NCBI GenBank assembly: GCA_016222805.1
Contig: JACRQG010000024.1
Span: forward strand, 66,099 to 130,098
DNA length: 64,000 bases
Direction of reading: 5' to 3'
Origin: Verrucomicrobiota bacterium
GTDB taxonomy: Bacteria > Verrucomicrobiota > Verrucomicrobiia > Opitutales > Opitutaceae
In this document: in pieces, positions 46,314 to 55,054 of the stretch
Position numbering within the stretch: position 1 is the stretch's first letter
Layout: every line of letters begins with the position of its first letter
Position numbers and translations under genes: made by a program
Notes under the pieces: model-generated
The model's database searches: none
The model's input: only the letters and a program-made list of their open reading frames with translations
What the model was told of the DNA's origin: nothing

Positions 46314-49300
46314 ATGGATCGCCCCCCCGCGTCCGCCCTTCCGCCGGAAACGTCCCTGGCCCCGACTTGCGGGCCCGGTGATGCCGGCCCGGTGCGCCAG
46401 AGGAGTGAATCCGGACCAGCCCCGGGAGGACCCGTCGCGGCGGCCGCACCGCCCGCGGTAGGCGTCGTGCCCGGTGGAGATTCCGATCTTCTCGATGTGA
46501 TCTCCGACCTCGTGGTCGGGTTGACACCGGAGGGAGGCCTCCTCTGGGGAAATCGCGCCTGGCGCGAGGTCCTGGGGGCACCGGCGCCCGACCGGCCGGA
46601 CCTGGGGTGCCTGCTGCCCCCCGAGGAGCGGGCGGCGGTCCTCGAACTCCTGCAGCGGGCGATGCGCGGGGAGGAGGTGGGGCTCGTCGGACTCTCCCTG
46701 CTGAGCCCGGATCGGGGCCGCCTCGAACTCGAAGGCACCTTCCACGGCCCGCCCCGGGGCCGTCCCGGCGAGGGCCTGCGGGGGGTCTTCCGCGACGTCA
46801 CCGCGCAGCGGCAGGCCAACGAGGATCTCCGCTCCGCCAACGAACGGCTGGAACTGGCGCTGGAGGCCTCCGGTACCTGCACGTGGGATGCCGACGTGCG
46901 TTCCGGCCGGATCTCGTTCGACGCCCGGTGGCGCGCCCTGCGCGGCTTCCCGCCGCTGTCGACGATTTCGACGGTGCGTGAGCTGTTGCTGGAGGTGCAC
47001 CCGGAGGATCGGGCGATCCCGGTGCGCGCGGTCCGCGCCGTGATGGCCGGGGAATGCGACGGCTACACCGCCGAGCATCGCGTGCGCACCGCCACGGGCG
47101 GCTGGGTCTGGATCGCCAGCCGGGGCCGGGCGGTGGAGCGGGATGCGTCGGGCGCCGCCCTCCGGATTCTCGGCACGAACCGTGACATCTCCGCCCGCAA
47201 GGCCGTCGCGGAGGAGTTGGAGCGCAGCCGTCGCCGGCTGGAACAGGCGATTGATGCCGCCGATCTGGCCGAGTGGGAGTACGATGTGGCCGAGGGGACC
47301 TTCCTCTTCAACGACCGGTTCTTTGCCCTCGCCGGAACCAGCGCCGAGAGGGAAGGGGGGCATCGGGTGCCGGCGGAGCGCTTCCTGCGCGATTTCTGTC
47401 ACCCGGACGACGCCGCGCGGATCCGCGACGTGATGGCCAGCGGGGTCGCGTCCCCGGATCCGCGCCGGACCTACAGCCTGGAATGGCGGGCCCGCCGGCG
47501 GGACACCGGCGAGACCCGGCATATTGCTTCCCGTTACCGAATCGACTGCGACGCCAGCGGCCGGGCCGTGCGGGCCTGGGGCGCCTATCAGGACGTCACC
47601 GCGCGACGGCAGGCGGAGGCCGACATCGGGGCCCAGCGCGCCTTCCTGGCCACGCTGCAGCGCACGACGCTGGACCTGCTCGCCCTGGGCGATTTGACCG
47701 CCGTCTTCCAAACGCTGGTGGATCGCGCCTCGGTGATGCTGCACGCGCCGACCGTCGAGCTGCTGCTGCGCGCGGGCGACACGCTGGAACTGCGCGCCAG
47801 CAGCCGCGAGATCCCGTGTCCGCTGGGCATCCGCTTCGAGCGTTCGGAGGCGCGCCTCAGCTGGGAGGCCGTCGACTCGGGGCAAATCGTCGCCGTGGCC
47901 GATTACTCCGTGGATCCGCGCCGCAGCGCCCGGTACGCGGGCCGGGAGTTCCGGGCGGTGGCGGAGGTGCCGGTTCTCCTGCAGTCGGAATGCGTGGGGG
48001 TGCTGGCGCTGGCGCGGGACTCCCGCGGCGCGGCGTTTTCCCCGCAGGAATTGACGCAGGCGGCGATGTTCGCGCACACGGCTTCCCTCGTCGTCCACAA
48101 CACCGCGACCCGCACCGCGGCGCTGCGCGAAGCCGCGGCCCGCACGGCCGCCCTGGTCGAAAGCGAGCAGCACCTGCGGGAGGCCCAGCGGGTCGGCCGG
48201 CTCGGGCACTGGGACCGCGACCTAAGGGACAATTCCTACGCCGCGTCCGACGAAGTCTTCCGAATCCTGGGCCGGCCGCGCGCCCCGGGGCGCGTCGCCC
48301 TGGGCGCCTTGCTGCCGATCGTACATCCGGACGACCGCGCGCGGGTTGCGGCTCGCGTCGGCGGCTCCGCGCGTTTCTCCGGCACGCAGGAAGTTGCCTT
48401 CCGCATCGTCCGGCCCGACGGCACGATCCGCCATGTGCGGGTCCTGGCCAACCTGCGCACCGACTCCACCGGGATGCCGGATCGGGTCTTCGGCACCGTC
48501 CAGGATGTGACGGAGCAGCAGGAGGCGCAGGAAGCGCTGCGGGCCAGCGAGGAGCGGTTCCGCTCGATCTTCAACCACAGCCCGGTGCCGATCGCGCTGG
48601 CGGAGTTTCCCGGGGGGCGCGTGGTCGCGGTCAACGATGCGCTCGGCCGGGCGTGGGGGAGGGACCCGGCGGAGATCGTGGGGCGCACGGCCGGGGAACT
48701 TCGGCTCTGGCCCGATGACGGCACCCACGCGCGAATCATGGAACAGCTCGGGCTGGGCGGGTCCGTCCCGTTCCTCGAGGCGAAGGTCCGGCATCCGCAG
48801 GGCCACTCCCTCGACATCCTGTACAGCGCCGTCCTGGTCACGATCGGGGGGCAGCGCTACAGCCTGAACAGCTTCCTCGATGTCACCCGGCAGAAGGCCG
48901 CCGAACGGGCCCGCGAGCATCTCCTCTCCCTGACGCAGGCAACGCTGGAGTCGACGGCGGATGGTATCCTCGTCGTGGATGCCGAGGGGGCCATCGTGAC
49001 CTTCAACCGGCGCTTTGCGCGGATGTGGGGCATTCCCGAGGACAAGCTACGGCCCGGAGAAGCGCAGACCGCCCTTGAATTCGCCCTCGAAGGGGTCGTC
49101 GACGCGGACGTCGTGCGGGAGCGGATCACCGAGCTGTTCAAGGATCCGCTCGCCTCGGGGTACGACACCCTGCGCTTCAAGGACGGGCGGGTGTTCGAGC
49201 GGTTCACCTGCCCGCAGGTCGTGGAGGGCCGATCCGTCGGCCGGGTGTGGAGCTTCCGCGACATGACCGCCCGGATCCAGTCGGAGCAGGAGCGCGCGCG

Positions 49301-50489
49301 GCTCGAGGCCACCTTGCGGCAGGCGCAGAAGATCGAGTCGCTCGGCACGCTGGCGGGCGGAATTGCGCACGATTTCAACAACCTCCTGACCGGCATCTTC
49401 GGGGCGCTGGAGATGACGGGTCAGATTCTCCCGGCGGAGCATCCGGCGCGGGAGTTTGTGGATCTGGCCGCGGGTTCGGCGGAGCGGGCCCGCGATCTGG
49501 TGCGGCACATCCTCACGTTCAGCCGCCGGCACGAGGGCGAGCGCAAACCCGCCTACCTCGGACCGATCGTGGAGGAGGCCCTGCGCCTGTTGCGGTCAAC
49601 CCTGCCGGCGATGGTGGAGCTCCGCCCGCGCCTCGCCCCCAAGTGCCCGCTGGTGCTCGCGGATGCCACCCAGGTGCACCAGGTCGTGATGAACCTGTGC
49701 ACCAATGCCTGGCATGCGCTGCCGGAAACCGGTGGCCGGATTACGGTCTCCGTGGCGCCAGTCGAGATCACCCCCTCCCAGGCGGCGTCGCGGCCGAAGG
49801 TGTGCGCGGGACCCTCCGTCCGCGTCTCGGTGGAGGACGATGGCTGCGGCATGAGCCCGGAGGTGGCGGCGCGTGTCTTCGAGCCGTTCTTCACCACGAA
49901 GCAGACGGGCAAGGGGACCGGTCTCGGGCTGGCCGTGGTGCACGGCATCGTCGAGTCGCATGGCGGCTTGATCGAATTGCACACCATCCCCGGCCAGGGG
50001 ACCCGGTTCGACGTCTACTTCCCGGCCGTGGCCACCCAGACCCCGGGGGGCGCCCCGGCCCTTGCCGCGGTGCGGGCTCCGCCCGCCGGCCAGGGGGAGC
50101 ACCTCCTCTGGGTCGACGATGATCCCACGGTCGTGCAGGTCGTGGCGCTGATGCTGCAGGCTCTGAACTACCGGGTGACGCATTGCTCGGGCCCGGCGCT
50201 CGCGCTGGAGCGCTTCCGGGAGGATCCGGACTCCTTTGCCCTGGCGATCACGGATCTGGCGATGCCCGGAATGAGCGGGGCCGCGCTGGCGGCGGAACTG
50301 CTCCGCCTCCGGCCAGGGCTGCCGGTGCTGGTGCTCAGTGGCTTCGTGCAGCCGGAGCAGATCGAGGATCTGCTGCGGCGCGGCGTGCGGGAAGTGGTGC
50401 GGAAGCCGCCGTCGCGCGCCGAACTCGCGGAGGCCATCGCGCGTCACCTCCGGCCGCCGGCGGGTGCGGCGGCTGGTCCCGCTGCCTGA
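46314..50489 (+). CDS. cytoplasmic hybrid histidine kinase with six PAS and one GAF domain
   Basis: 1,391 residues from the ATG of MDRPPASALPPETSLAPTCG; the open frame extends 80 codons into the preceding kinase as a shadow. There are no membrane helices. Order: PAS (about 55-165), PAS_3 (about 180-300), PAS_3 (about 310-430), GAF (about 450-590), PAS_3 (about 620-735), PAS (745-865) and PAS (875-985). Then HisKA with His near 1018 (LGTLAGGIAHDFNNLLTG), HATPase (ALPETGGRITVSV; GTGLGLAVVHGIV, about 1200) and a receiver (LLWVDDDPTVVQVVALMLQA; phospho-Asp near 1311 in AITDLAMPGMSG). Architecture and kinase core parallel the broken kinase at 26.7-31.8 kb, so they are likely paralogues. It follows the TonB-YfiR-kinase operon after 85 bp. 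Confidence 0.92.
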   Translation: MDRPPASALPPETSLAPTCGPGDAGPVRQRSESGPAPGGPVAAAAPPAVGVVPGGDSDLLDVISDLVVGLTPEGGLLWGNRAWREVLGAPAPDRPDLGCLLPPEERAAVLELLQRAMRGEEVGLVGLSLLSPDRGRLELEGTFHGPPRGRPGEGLRGVFRDVTAQRQANEDLRSANERLELALEASGTCTWDADVRSGRISFDARWRALRGFPPLSTISTVRELLLEVHPEDRAIPVRAVRAVMAGECDGYTAEHRVRTATGGWVWIASRGRAVERDASGAALRILGTNRDISARKAVAEELERSRRRLEQAIDAADLAEWEYDVAEGTFLFNDRFFALAGTSAEREGGHRVPAERFLRDFCHPDDAARIRDVMASGVASPDPRRTYSLEWRARRRDTGETRHIASRYRIDCDASGRAVRAWGAYQDVTARRQAEADIGAQRAFLATLQRTTLDLLALGDLTAVFQTLVDRASVMLHAPTVELLLRAGDTLELRASSREIPCPLGIRFERSEARLSWEAVDSGQIVAVADYSVDPRRSARYAGREFRAVAEVPVLLQSECVGVLALARDSRGAAFSPQELTQAAMFAHTASLVVHNTATRTAALREAAARTAALVESEQHLREAQRVGRLGHWDRDLRDNSYAASDEVFRILGRPRAPGRVALGALLPIVHPDDRARVAARVGGSARFSGTQEVAFRIVRPDGTIRHVRVLANLRTDSTGMPDRVFGTVQDVTEQQEAQEALRASEERFRSIFNHSPVPIALAEFPGGRVVAVNDALGRAWGRDPAEIVGRTAGELRLWPDDGTHARIMEQLGLGGSVPFLEAKVRHPQGHSLDILYSAVLVTIGGQRYSLNSFLDVTRQKAAERAREHLLSLTQATLESTADGILVVDAEGAIVTFNRRFARMWGIPEDKLRPGEAQTALEFALEGVVDADVVRERITELFKDPLASGYDTLRFKDGRVFERFTCPQVVEGRSVGRVWSFRDMTARIQSEQERARLEATLRQAQKIESLGTLAGGIAHDFNNLLTGIFGALEMTGQILPAEHPAREFVDLAAGSAERARDLVRHILTFSRRHEGERKPAYLGPIVEEALRLLRSTLPAMVELRPRLAPKCPLVLADATQVHQVVMNLCTNAWHALPETGGRITVSVAPVEITPSQAASRPKVCAGPSVRVSVEDDGCGMSPEVAARVFEPFFTTKQTGKGTGLGLAVVHGIVESHGGLIELHTIPGQGTRFDVYFPAVATQTPGGAPALAAVRAPPAGQGEHLLWVDDDPTVVQVVALMLQALNYRVTHCSGPALALERFREDPDSFALAITDLAMPGMSGAALAAELLRLRPGLPVLVLSGFVQPEQIEDLLRRGVREVVRKPPSRAELAEAIARHLRPPAGAAAGPAA

Positions 50490-50888
50490 ACGAGTGGCGC
50501 CAGCGCGGGCCCGCCAGCGCGCACAGAGCATGCGAACGGCGGGCCGGGCGCCGCGCCGTGGGATCGGCCTGCTGGCCTTACAGCCCAGAAGAAGCCGAAA
50601 GGGCTGGCCGCTGCCGCGCGCCTTTTCCCCGGCTCCGCATGGCGCGGTGTTTCGCCCTTTTCGGACCTTTGCAGAATCTCAGCCGGAGAGAACGGAAGAG
50701 GACGAAAAGCGCTTTGGTGGCCAGACCCACCGGGCGGGTTGATGGCCTGGATCCGGTCGGAGCAAACCGGGTTCGCGCGAAACCATCCGGGGCGCAAAGG
50801 AGGGGAATGGACTGGGCGGCCTTCGCCGCTTCGCGTCCGCCCGGGTCTGGGGGACAGCTGGCGTTCGTTTTTCGAGTGCACTTTTCCC
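50490..50888. other. non-coding interval with inverted GCCGAAAGGGC/GCCCTTTTCGG arms
   Basis: No gene is supported. The arms at 50594-50604 and 50654-50664 are inverted copies with one wobble position and can form an 11-bp stem, possibly ending the hybrid-kinase transcript. The rest shows nothing I can name until the sigma-28-like promoter of the next chemoreceptor. Confidence 0.4.
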
Positions 50889-50915
50889 TCAGCTTCGGGC
50901 GCCGATGGCCGATAG
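50889..50915 (+). promoter_or_regulatory. sigma-28-like promoter for the CZB chemoreceptor
   Basis: TCAGCTTC (50889-50896), 11-bp spacer, GCCGATAG (50908-50915). The -10 differs from GCCGATAA in the last base only. It lies about 18 bp upstream of leader copy C. Confidence 0.55.
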
Positions 50916-50932
50916 AGGTTCTTGTCAGGTGG

Positions 50933-51046
50933 CTTCCGGTCTGCCGGAGGTCGCAGCCTTAGCGAGCCGGACTTAGGGTCCACAAGTTGAAGGCACAGTG
51001 AAGCACTCGTCTCCGTACGAGCCCTTCGCTGTGCCTTTTTTGTTTT
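50933..51046 (+). promoter_or_regulatory. 5' leader RNA element, copy C
   Basis: Hairpin CTTCCGG/CCGGAGG with TCTG loop (50933-50950), GCCTTAGCGAGC (from 50956), hairpin GGAC-TTAGG-GTCC (50969-50981), ACAAGTTG, then AAGGCACAGTGAAG (50990-51003). The last pairs over 14 bp with CTTCGCTGTGCCTT (51024-51037; one G-U) and is followed by TTTTTTGTTTTT. AAGGC can alternatively pair with GCCTT at 50956-50960, giving an antiterminator. It ends 66 nt before the chemoreceptor ATG. Confidence 0.8.
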
Positions 51047-51112
51047 TCCCGGGTTCCGGCCCGGGCGGCGGCTTCCGGTCCAGCGGCGAGCCCCCGCTTA
51101 TCCCATTCCCCG

Positions 51113-52681
51113 ATGAAAAAAACCTCGATTCGCGTAAAGATCCTCGCGGCGTTCCTCGTGATTGCCGCTTTGACCAGCCTGGTGGGATGGATCGGTGCCA
51201 ACGGCGTGGCCACGGCCGACGAATTGCGGATCGAGATCCAGGCCTTCGACGACATCAATCGGAACTTCCTCCAGCGGGAGATCGACCACCTGCAGTGGGT
51301 GCGCAACCTCGGCGAGTTCCAGCGCGACGCCTCGATCCGGAGTGTCACGGTCGAGAAGGACCCCCGCCGGTGCGGATTCGGGAAGTGGTTCTACGGCGAG
51401 GATCGCCGGCGGGCCGAGGCGGCGGTGCCGGGGCTGGCCGAGCTGTTGCAGCAAATCGAGGCACCGCACCAGCGGTTGCACCAGTCGGCGGTCCTCCTGG
51501 AGGCGAAACTGCGGGGCGGTGCCGGGGAGCGGCAGGCGGCGCTGGACTTTTTCCACTCCGACATCGGCGCGGTCCTGAAGGAGGTGCAGGCGCTGCTCGG
51601 CAAGATGCGGCCGCTGGTGGAGGCAAGCCGCGTGGCGCACGAAAACGAGGCCCGCGCCAAGGGACAGGCCTACCGCCGCAATACCGTGATCATCTCCGGC
51701 CTCGCCGTGGCTCTTGCGATCGCCCTGGCTTTCGGCGTGGCCGGGTGGATCGGGCGCGTGCTGCGGGGAGCGGCGCAGGAGTTGCGGCAGGTCGCCGAGG
51801 GCGTGCTCGCGGCGGCGGGGCAGGTTTCCGCCTCCAACCAGGGTCTGGCGGAAGGCTCCAGCGCCCAGGCGGCCAGCCTCGAGGAGACCAGCGCGTCGCT
51901 CGAGGAGGTGTCCAGCATGGTGAAGCGCAACGCCGAGGCGGCCCAGCGAGCCACTGCCATCTCGGGGCAGACCCGGACGGCGGCGGACGCCGGCGCCGGC
52001 GACATCGCCGAGATGCGCACGGCGATGGACGAGATCAAGGTCTCGAGCGCCAACGTGGGACGCATCGTGAAGACGATCGACGAGATTGCCTTTCAGACGA
52101 ACATCCTGGCCCTCAATGCGGCGGTGGAGGCGGCCCGCGCCGGCGAGGCCGGGTCGGGTTTCGCCGTTGTGGCCGAGGAAGTGCGAAACCTCGCCCAGCG
52201 GTCGGCGCAATCGGCGCGCGAGACGGCCGAGCGCATCAGCGAGGCGATCGCCAAGAGCGAGCGCGGGGTCGAGATCAGCGGACGGGTGGCGACGGGCTTC
52301 GAGCACATCGCCGCCGGCGCGCGGGAGATGGATCAACTGGTCGGTGAGATCGCATCGGCGTCGAAGGAACAGTCGCAGGGCATTGCCCAGGTGTCGACGG
52401 CGGTGGCGCAGATGGGCAAGGTCACCCAGGAGAATGCGGCCTGTGCCGAGGAGAATGCGGGGGCCAGCGAGGAACTGAGCGCCCATGCTCGCGACATGCG
52501 CCGGACGGTCGCGACCCTGGAGGCCCTGGTGAACGGCGGCGGCGCTGCGGCCCGCGACGTGGACGCCACGGCACCCGTCGTGCTGAAGCCGGCCCTCCCT
52601 CCGCCTGCGCTATCAGTGTCCCGGATGCGGGAAGTGGTGCCGGCCGGGGCCACGGAGTCGGCGCAGCCGGCGCGCGTCTGA
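51113..52681 (+). CDS. chemoreceptor with periplasmic CZB-like zinc-binding module
   Basis: 522 residues; helix 1 at about 9-29, helix 2 at about 190-213. The periplasmic segment has the residue set of chemoreceptor zinc-binding (CZB) domains: His59 ([15 protein letters not shown]), Cys87 ([16 protein letters not shown]), His119 and His123 ([12 protein letters not shown]). CZB domains are usually cytoplasmic, so the periplasmic position is notable; sensing of zinc or of thiol-oxidising hypochlorite is the family precedent. The signalling tip is [20 protein letters not shown]. Unlike the other three receptors, the tail lacks the FF motif. Expressed from leader copy C. Confidence 0.9.
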   Translation: MKKTSIRVKILAAFLVIAALTSLVGWIGANGVATADELRIEIQAFDDINRNFLQREIDHLQWVRNLGEFQRDASIRSVTVEKDPRRCGFGKWFYGEDRRRAEAAVPGLAELLQQIEAPHQRLHQSAVLLEAKLRGGAGERQAALDFFHSDIGAVLKEVQALLGKMRPLVEASRVAHENEARAKGQAYRRNTVIISGLAVALAIALAFGVAGWIGRVLRGAAQELRQVAEGVLAAAGQVSASNQGLAEGSSAQAASLEETSASLEEVSSMVKRNAEAAQRATAISGQTRTAADAGAGDIAEMRTAMDEIKVSSANVGRIVKTIDEIAFQTNILALNAAVEAARAGEAGSGFAVVAEEVRNLAQRSAQSARETAERISEAIAKSERGVEISGRVATGFEHIAAGAREMDQLVGEIASASKEQSQGIAQVSTAVAQMGKVTQENAACAEENAGASEELSAHARDMRRTVATLEALVNGGGAAARDVDATAPVVLKPALPPPALSVSRMREVVPAGATESAQPARV

Positions 52682-52763
52682 TGCGCCGTTCCGATTAAGC
52701 ACCTCTGTACGCTGCCGGGCGCGGGTTATTCCCGCGACCCGGCGGAACTTTCCATTCTCAGCC

Positions 52764-54359
52764 ATGAAATCCTCGACCCTCACCATCGGCCGTCGCGTCA
52801 CCGGCGGTTTCGCCCTCCTGACCCTGGTCACCGTCGCGCTCGGCACGTTCAGCTTCCTGCGGCAACAGCCCGTCGAGACCGCGGCCCACCTCGTGAAGGT
52901 CGACGTCCTGCCCGGTCTGACCTCCATCCTGTCGATCGAGGGGCGGGTGAACACGAACAACGCCCTCGTGCGGGGGTTGCTGCACGCCCCGGCCGGCGAA
53001 AAGGCGGCCTTCGAGGCGCAAATCCAGGCCAACGTGGCAAAGATCACCGAGGAGATCGGCCGCTACGACGCCACCCTTACCAACGCGGAGGATCGGCAGA
53101 TGTTTGACGACTTCAAGAGGCAGCGCGCCGCCTTCGTGGCCAGTTTCTCCAAGGCCATCGCGAGCAGCAAGGCGGGACGCCAGGAGGAGGCGCTTGCGGA
53201 GTTCTCGGAGCGCAGCATGGCCGCCCAGGCGGTGATGAACGCCGTCCTGGAAAAGCTCGTGGCGATGAACCGGAGCGACGGCGAAAAGGCGGTCGCGCAG
53301 ATCGAAACCAGCGTCATCCACGGAGAACGGGCGATCCTCACCGGCCTGGGCATGGCCCTGGTGTTGGCGGTGGTGCTCGCGCTGGTCATTGTGCGCGGGA
53401 TCGATCGTATCCTCACTCGCCTCGCCGCGACCATCGGCGACGGGGCAGATCAGACCTCCGCGGCGGCGGCCCAGGTCTCGGCCTCGAGCCAGTCGCTGGC
53501 CGAGGGGGCCAGCGAGCAGGCCGCCAGCCTGGAGGAGACCGGGGCCAGTCTGGAGGAGATGGCATCGATGACCAAGCGCAACGCCGACAGCGCCTCCCAG
53601 GCCCGGGAACTCTCGAGCCACACGCGCACCGCGGCGGACGCCGGGGCGGCGGACATGGAGGAGATGAAGGGCGCGATGGACGCGATCAAGCAGTCGTCCG
53701 GCGAGATCGCGAAGATCGTCAAGACCATCGACGAAATCGCCTTCCAGACGAATATCCTCGCCCTCAACGCCGCCGTGGAAGCCGCCCGTGCCGGCGAGGC
53801 CGGCATGGGATTCGCGGTGGTGGCCGAAGAGGTGCGCAACCTGGCCCAGCGCTCCGCGCAGGCCGCGCGCGACACCGCCGGCAAGATCGAGGACTCCGTG
53901 CGCAAGAGCGAACACGGGGTGCTTATCTCCGATAAGGTCGCCCGATCGCTGGGCGACATCGTCGAGAAGGCGCGGCGCATGGATAGCGTGGTGGCGGAGA
54001 TTGCGTCGGCCTCCCAGGAGCAGACCCAGGGCATCACCCAGGTAAACACCGCCGTTTCGCAGATGGACAAGGTCACCCAGGCCAACGCGGGCAATGCCGA
54101 GGAAACGGCCGCCGCTGCCGAGGAACTCAGCGCCCAGGCCGCCGCGATGCAGGAGGCCACCGCCGAGTTGCGCCAGCTGGTGGGCGTCGATCGGGCGGCC
54201 GCGCCGGCTGCCGCCGTCGCTTCCGCACGCCCCGTGAAGGCGCCAGTCCGGCCGACACCAGTCGCCCGCGAAGGGAAGGCCGTGCGCGTGCCCGAGCGCG
54301 GACAGAAGCCGCTCACCATCACGCAGGATAATCACGAGGCTTTCTTCCGCGATTCCTGA
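52764..54359 (+). CDS. methyl-accepting chemotaxis protein with 4HB-type sensor
   Basis: 531 residues. Helix 1 ([19 protein letters not shown]) and helix 2 (about 190-212, [18 protein letters not shown]) bracket a roughly 155-residue helical periplasmic domain of the 4HB_MCP type ([40 protein letters not shown]). The cytoplasmic hairpin contains [20 protein letters not shown] and [21 protein letters not shown] Pro/Ala linker leads to the tail [10 protein letters not shown]. It follows the CZB receptor by 82 bp. A TCCGATTA word at 52690 could be an own -10, but no -35 is seen, so co-transcription with the previous gene is equally possible. Confidence 0.93.
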   Translation: MKSSTLTIGRRVTGGFALLTLVTVALGTFSFLRQQPVETAAHLVKVDVLPGLTSILSIEGRVNTNNALVRGLLHAPAGEKAAFEAQIQANVAKITEEIGRYDATLTNAEDRQMFDDFKRQRAAFVASFSKAIASSKAGRQEEALAEFSERSMAAQAVMNAVLEKLVAMNRSDGEKAVAQIETSVIHGERAILTGLGMALVLAVVLALVIVRGIDRILTRLAATIGDGADQTSAAAAQVSASSQSLAEGASEQAASLEETGASLEEMASMTKRNADSASQARELSSHTRTAADAGAADMEEMKGAMDAIKQSSGEIAKIVKTIDEIAFQTNILALNAAVEAARAGEAGMGFAVVAEEVRNLAQRSAQAARDTAGKIEDSVRKSEHGVLISDKVARSLGDIVEKARRMDSVVAEIASASQEQTQGITQVNTAVSQMDKVTQANAGNAEETAAAAEELSAQAAAMQEATAELRQLVGVDRAAAPAAAVASARPVKAPVRPTPVAREGKAVRVPERGQKPLTITQDNHEAFFRDS

Positions 54360-54742
54360 CCGGCCGCCGAAGGCACGCGCAGCGGGGGAGCGCGCGGCCG
54401 GTGAGCCGGTCCGCTCGCTTCCATCCCTTTCGGCCCAAAGGCCGGAGGGAGCCGAAAGGGAGACGGCGGTCACCCTTCCGTCTTCTTTCGCTTCCTTTCG
54501 GCTACAAAATCAGAATCGGGAGGAAGCCGAAAAGGACGAAAAGCCGCGAAAGGACGGGAGCAGAGAGCGACCTTGGCCAAGGCAGGCCGCCTTCGGCCCC
54601 CTTTCGTTTCTTCTCGGCAAGAGGCCGTTGGCCCGCGGAGGGGACTGGCAGGTGGCGGGGCGTGGGTACGCCGCCGGCGGGCGCCGTACGGTTGGGTGGT
54701 CTTACGCATCCCTCCACGGGGGACAGTGCTCGATCATTCCGG
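54360..54742. other. non-coding interval with two long CCTTTCGGC/GCCGAAAGG stems
   Basis: A perfect 10-bp stem CCCTTTCGGC/GCCGAAAGGG spans 54425-54460. A second, CCTTTCGGCT with AGCCGAAAAGG, spans 54494-54545 (one bulge). The region is free of credible genes. The stems sit after the last chemoreceptor and may terminate it. They resemble the arms at 39181-39440 and 50594-50664. Confidence 0.5.
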
Positions 54743-54769
54743 TTGAAATTTGCCAACCGGTGCCGATTA
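54743..54769 (+). promoter_or_regulatory. sigma-28-like promoter for the TolC/PhnD/kinase cluster
   Basis: TTGAAATT (54743-54750), 11-bp spacer, GCCGATTA (54762-54769); a TGAAATTT reading with a 10-bp spacer fits the -35 slightly better. It lies about 20 bp upstream of leader copy D. Confidence 0.5.
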
Positions 54770-54787
54770 CTACGCATGTCTGTCGGT

Positions 54788-54901
54788 CGCCGGTCTGCCG
54801 GAGGCCGCGGCCTTGGCGCGCTGGACTTCGGGTCCGCGAGTTGAAGGCACAGGAGAGTGACGGTGCGAGAGCGCCGGCTCCCTCCTGTGCCTTTTTTTTT
54901 T
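54788..54901 (+). promoter_or_regulatory. 5' leader RNA element, copy D
   Basis: Hairpin CCGG-TCTG-CCGG (54790-54801), GCCTTGGCGCGC (from 54810), hairpin GGAC-TTCGG-GTCC (54823-54835), GCGAGTTG, then AAGGCACAGGAG (54844-54855). The last pairs perfectly over 12 bp with CTCCTGTGCCTT (54882-54893) and is followed by a run of T. The variable part of the terminator stem (GGAG/CTCC here, GCAA/TTGC in copy A) has changed on both arms together. It ends about 150 nt before the TolC-like start. Confidence 0.8.
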
Positions 54902-55054
54902 GAGCGCGCCGGGCGGCGGCCGCCGGGGGATCGCGGCCCCAGCGGGGCTAATAGGCTCCGACAGAGAAACTCCCGAACGTTCCAGCCCGGTCTCTTTCAA
55001 CCGATAAGAAATGTTACTCCCCCTATGCGGGTTCCTGTCGCCAGTTCACGTTCC

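Noticed and set aside
34936..54901. The shared leaders as c-di-GMP-I (GEMM) riboswitches
   Set aside because: The GEMM hallmarks (GGGCAAACC and CGCAAAGCC with GNRA tetraloop-receptor) are absent, although the chemotaxis context made this the first guess.
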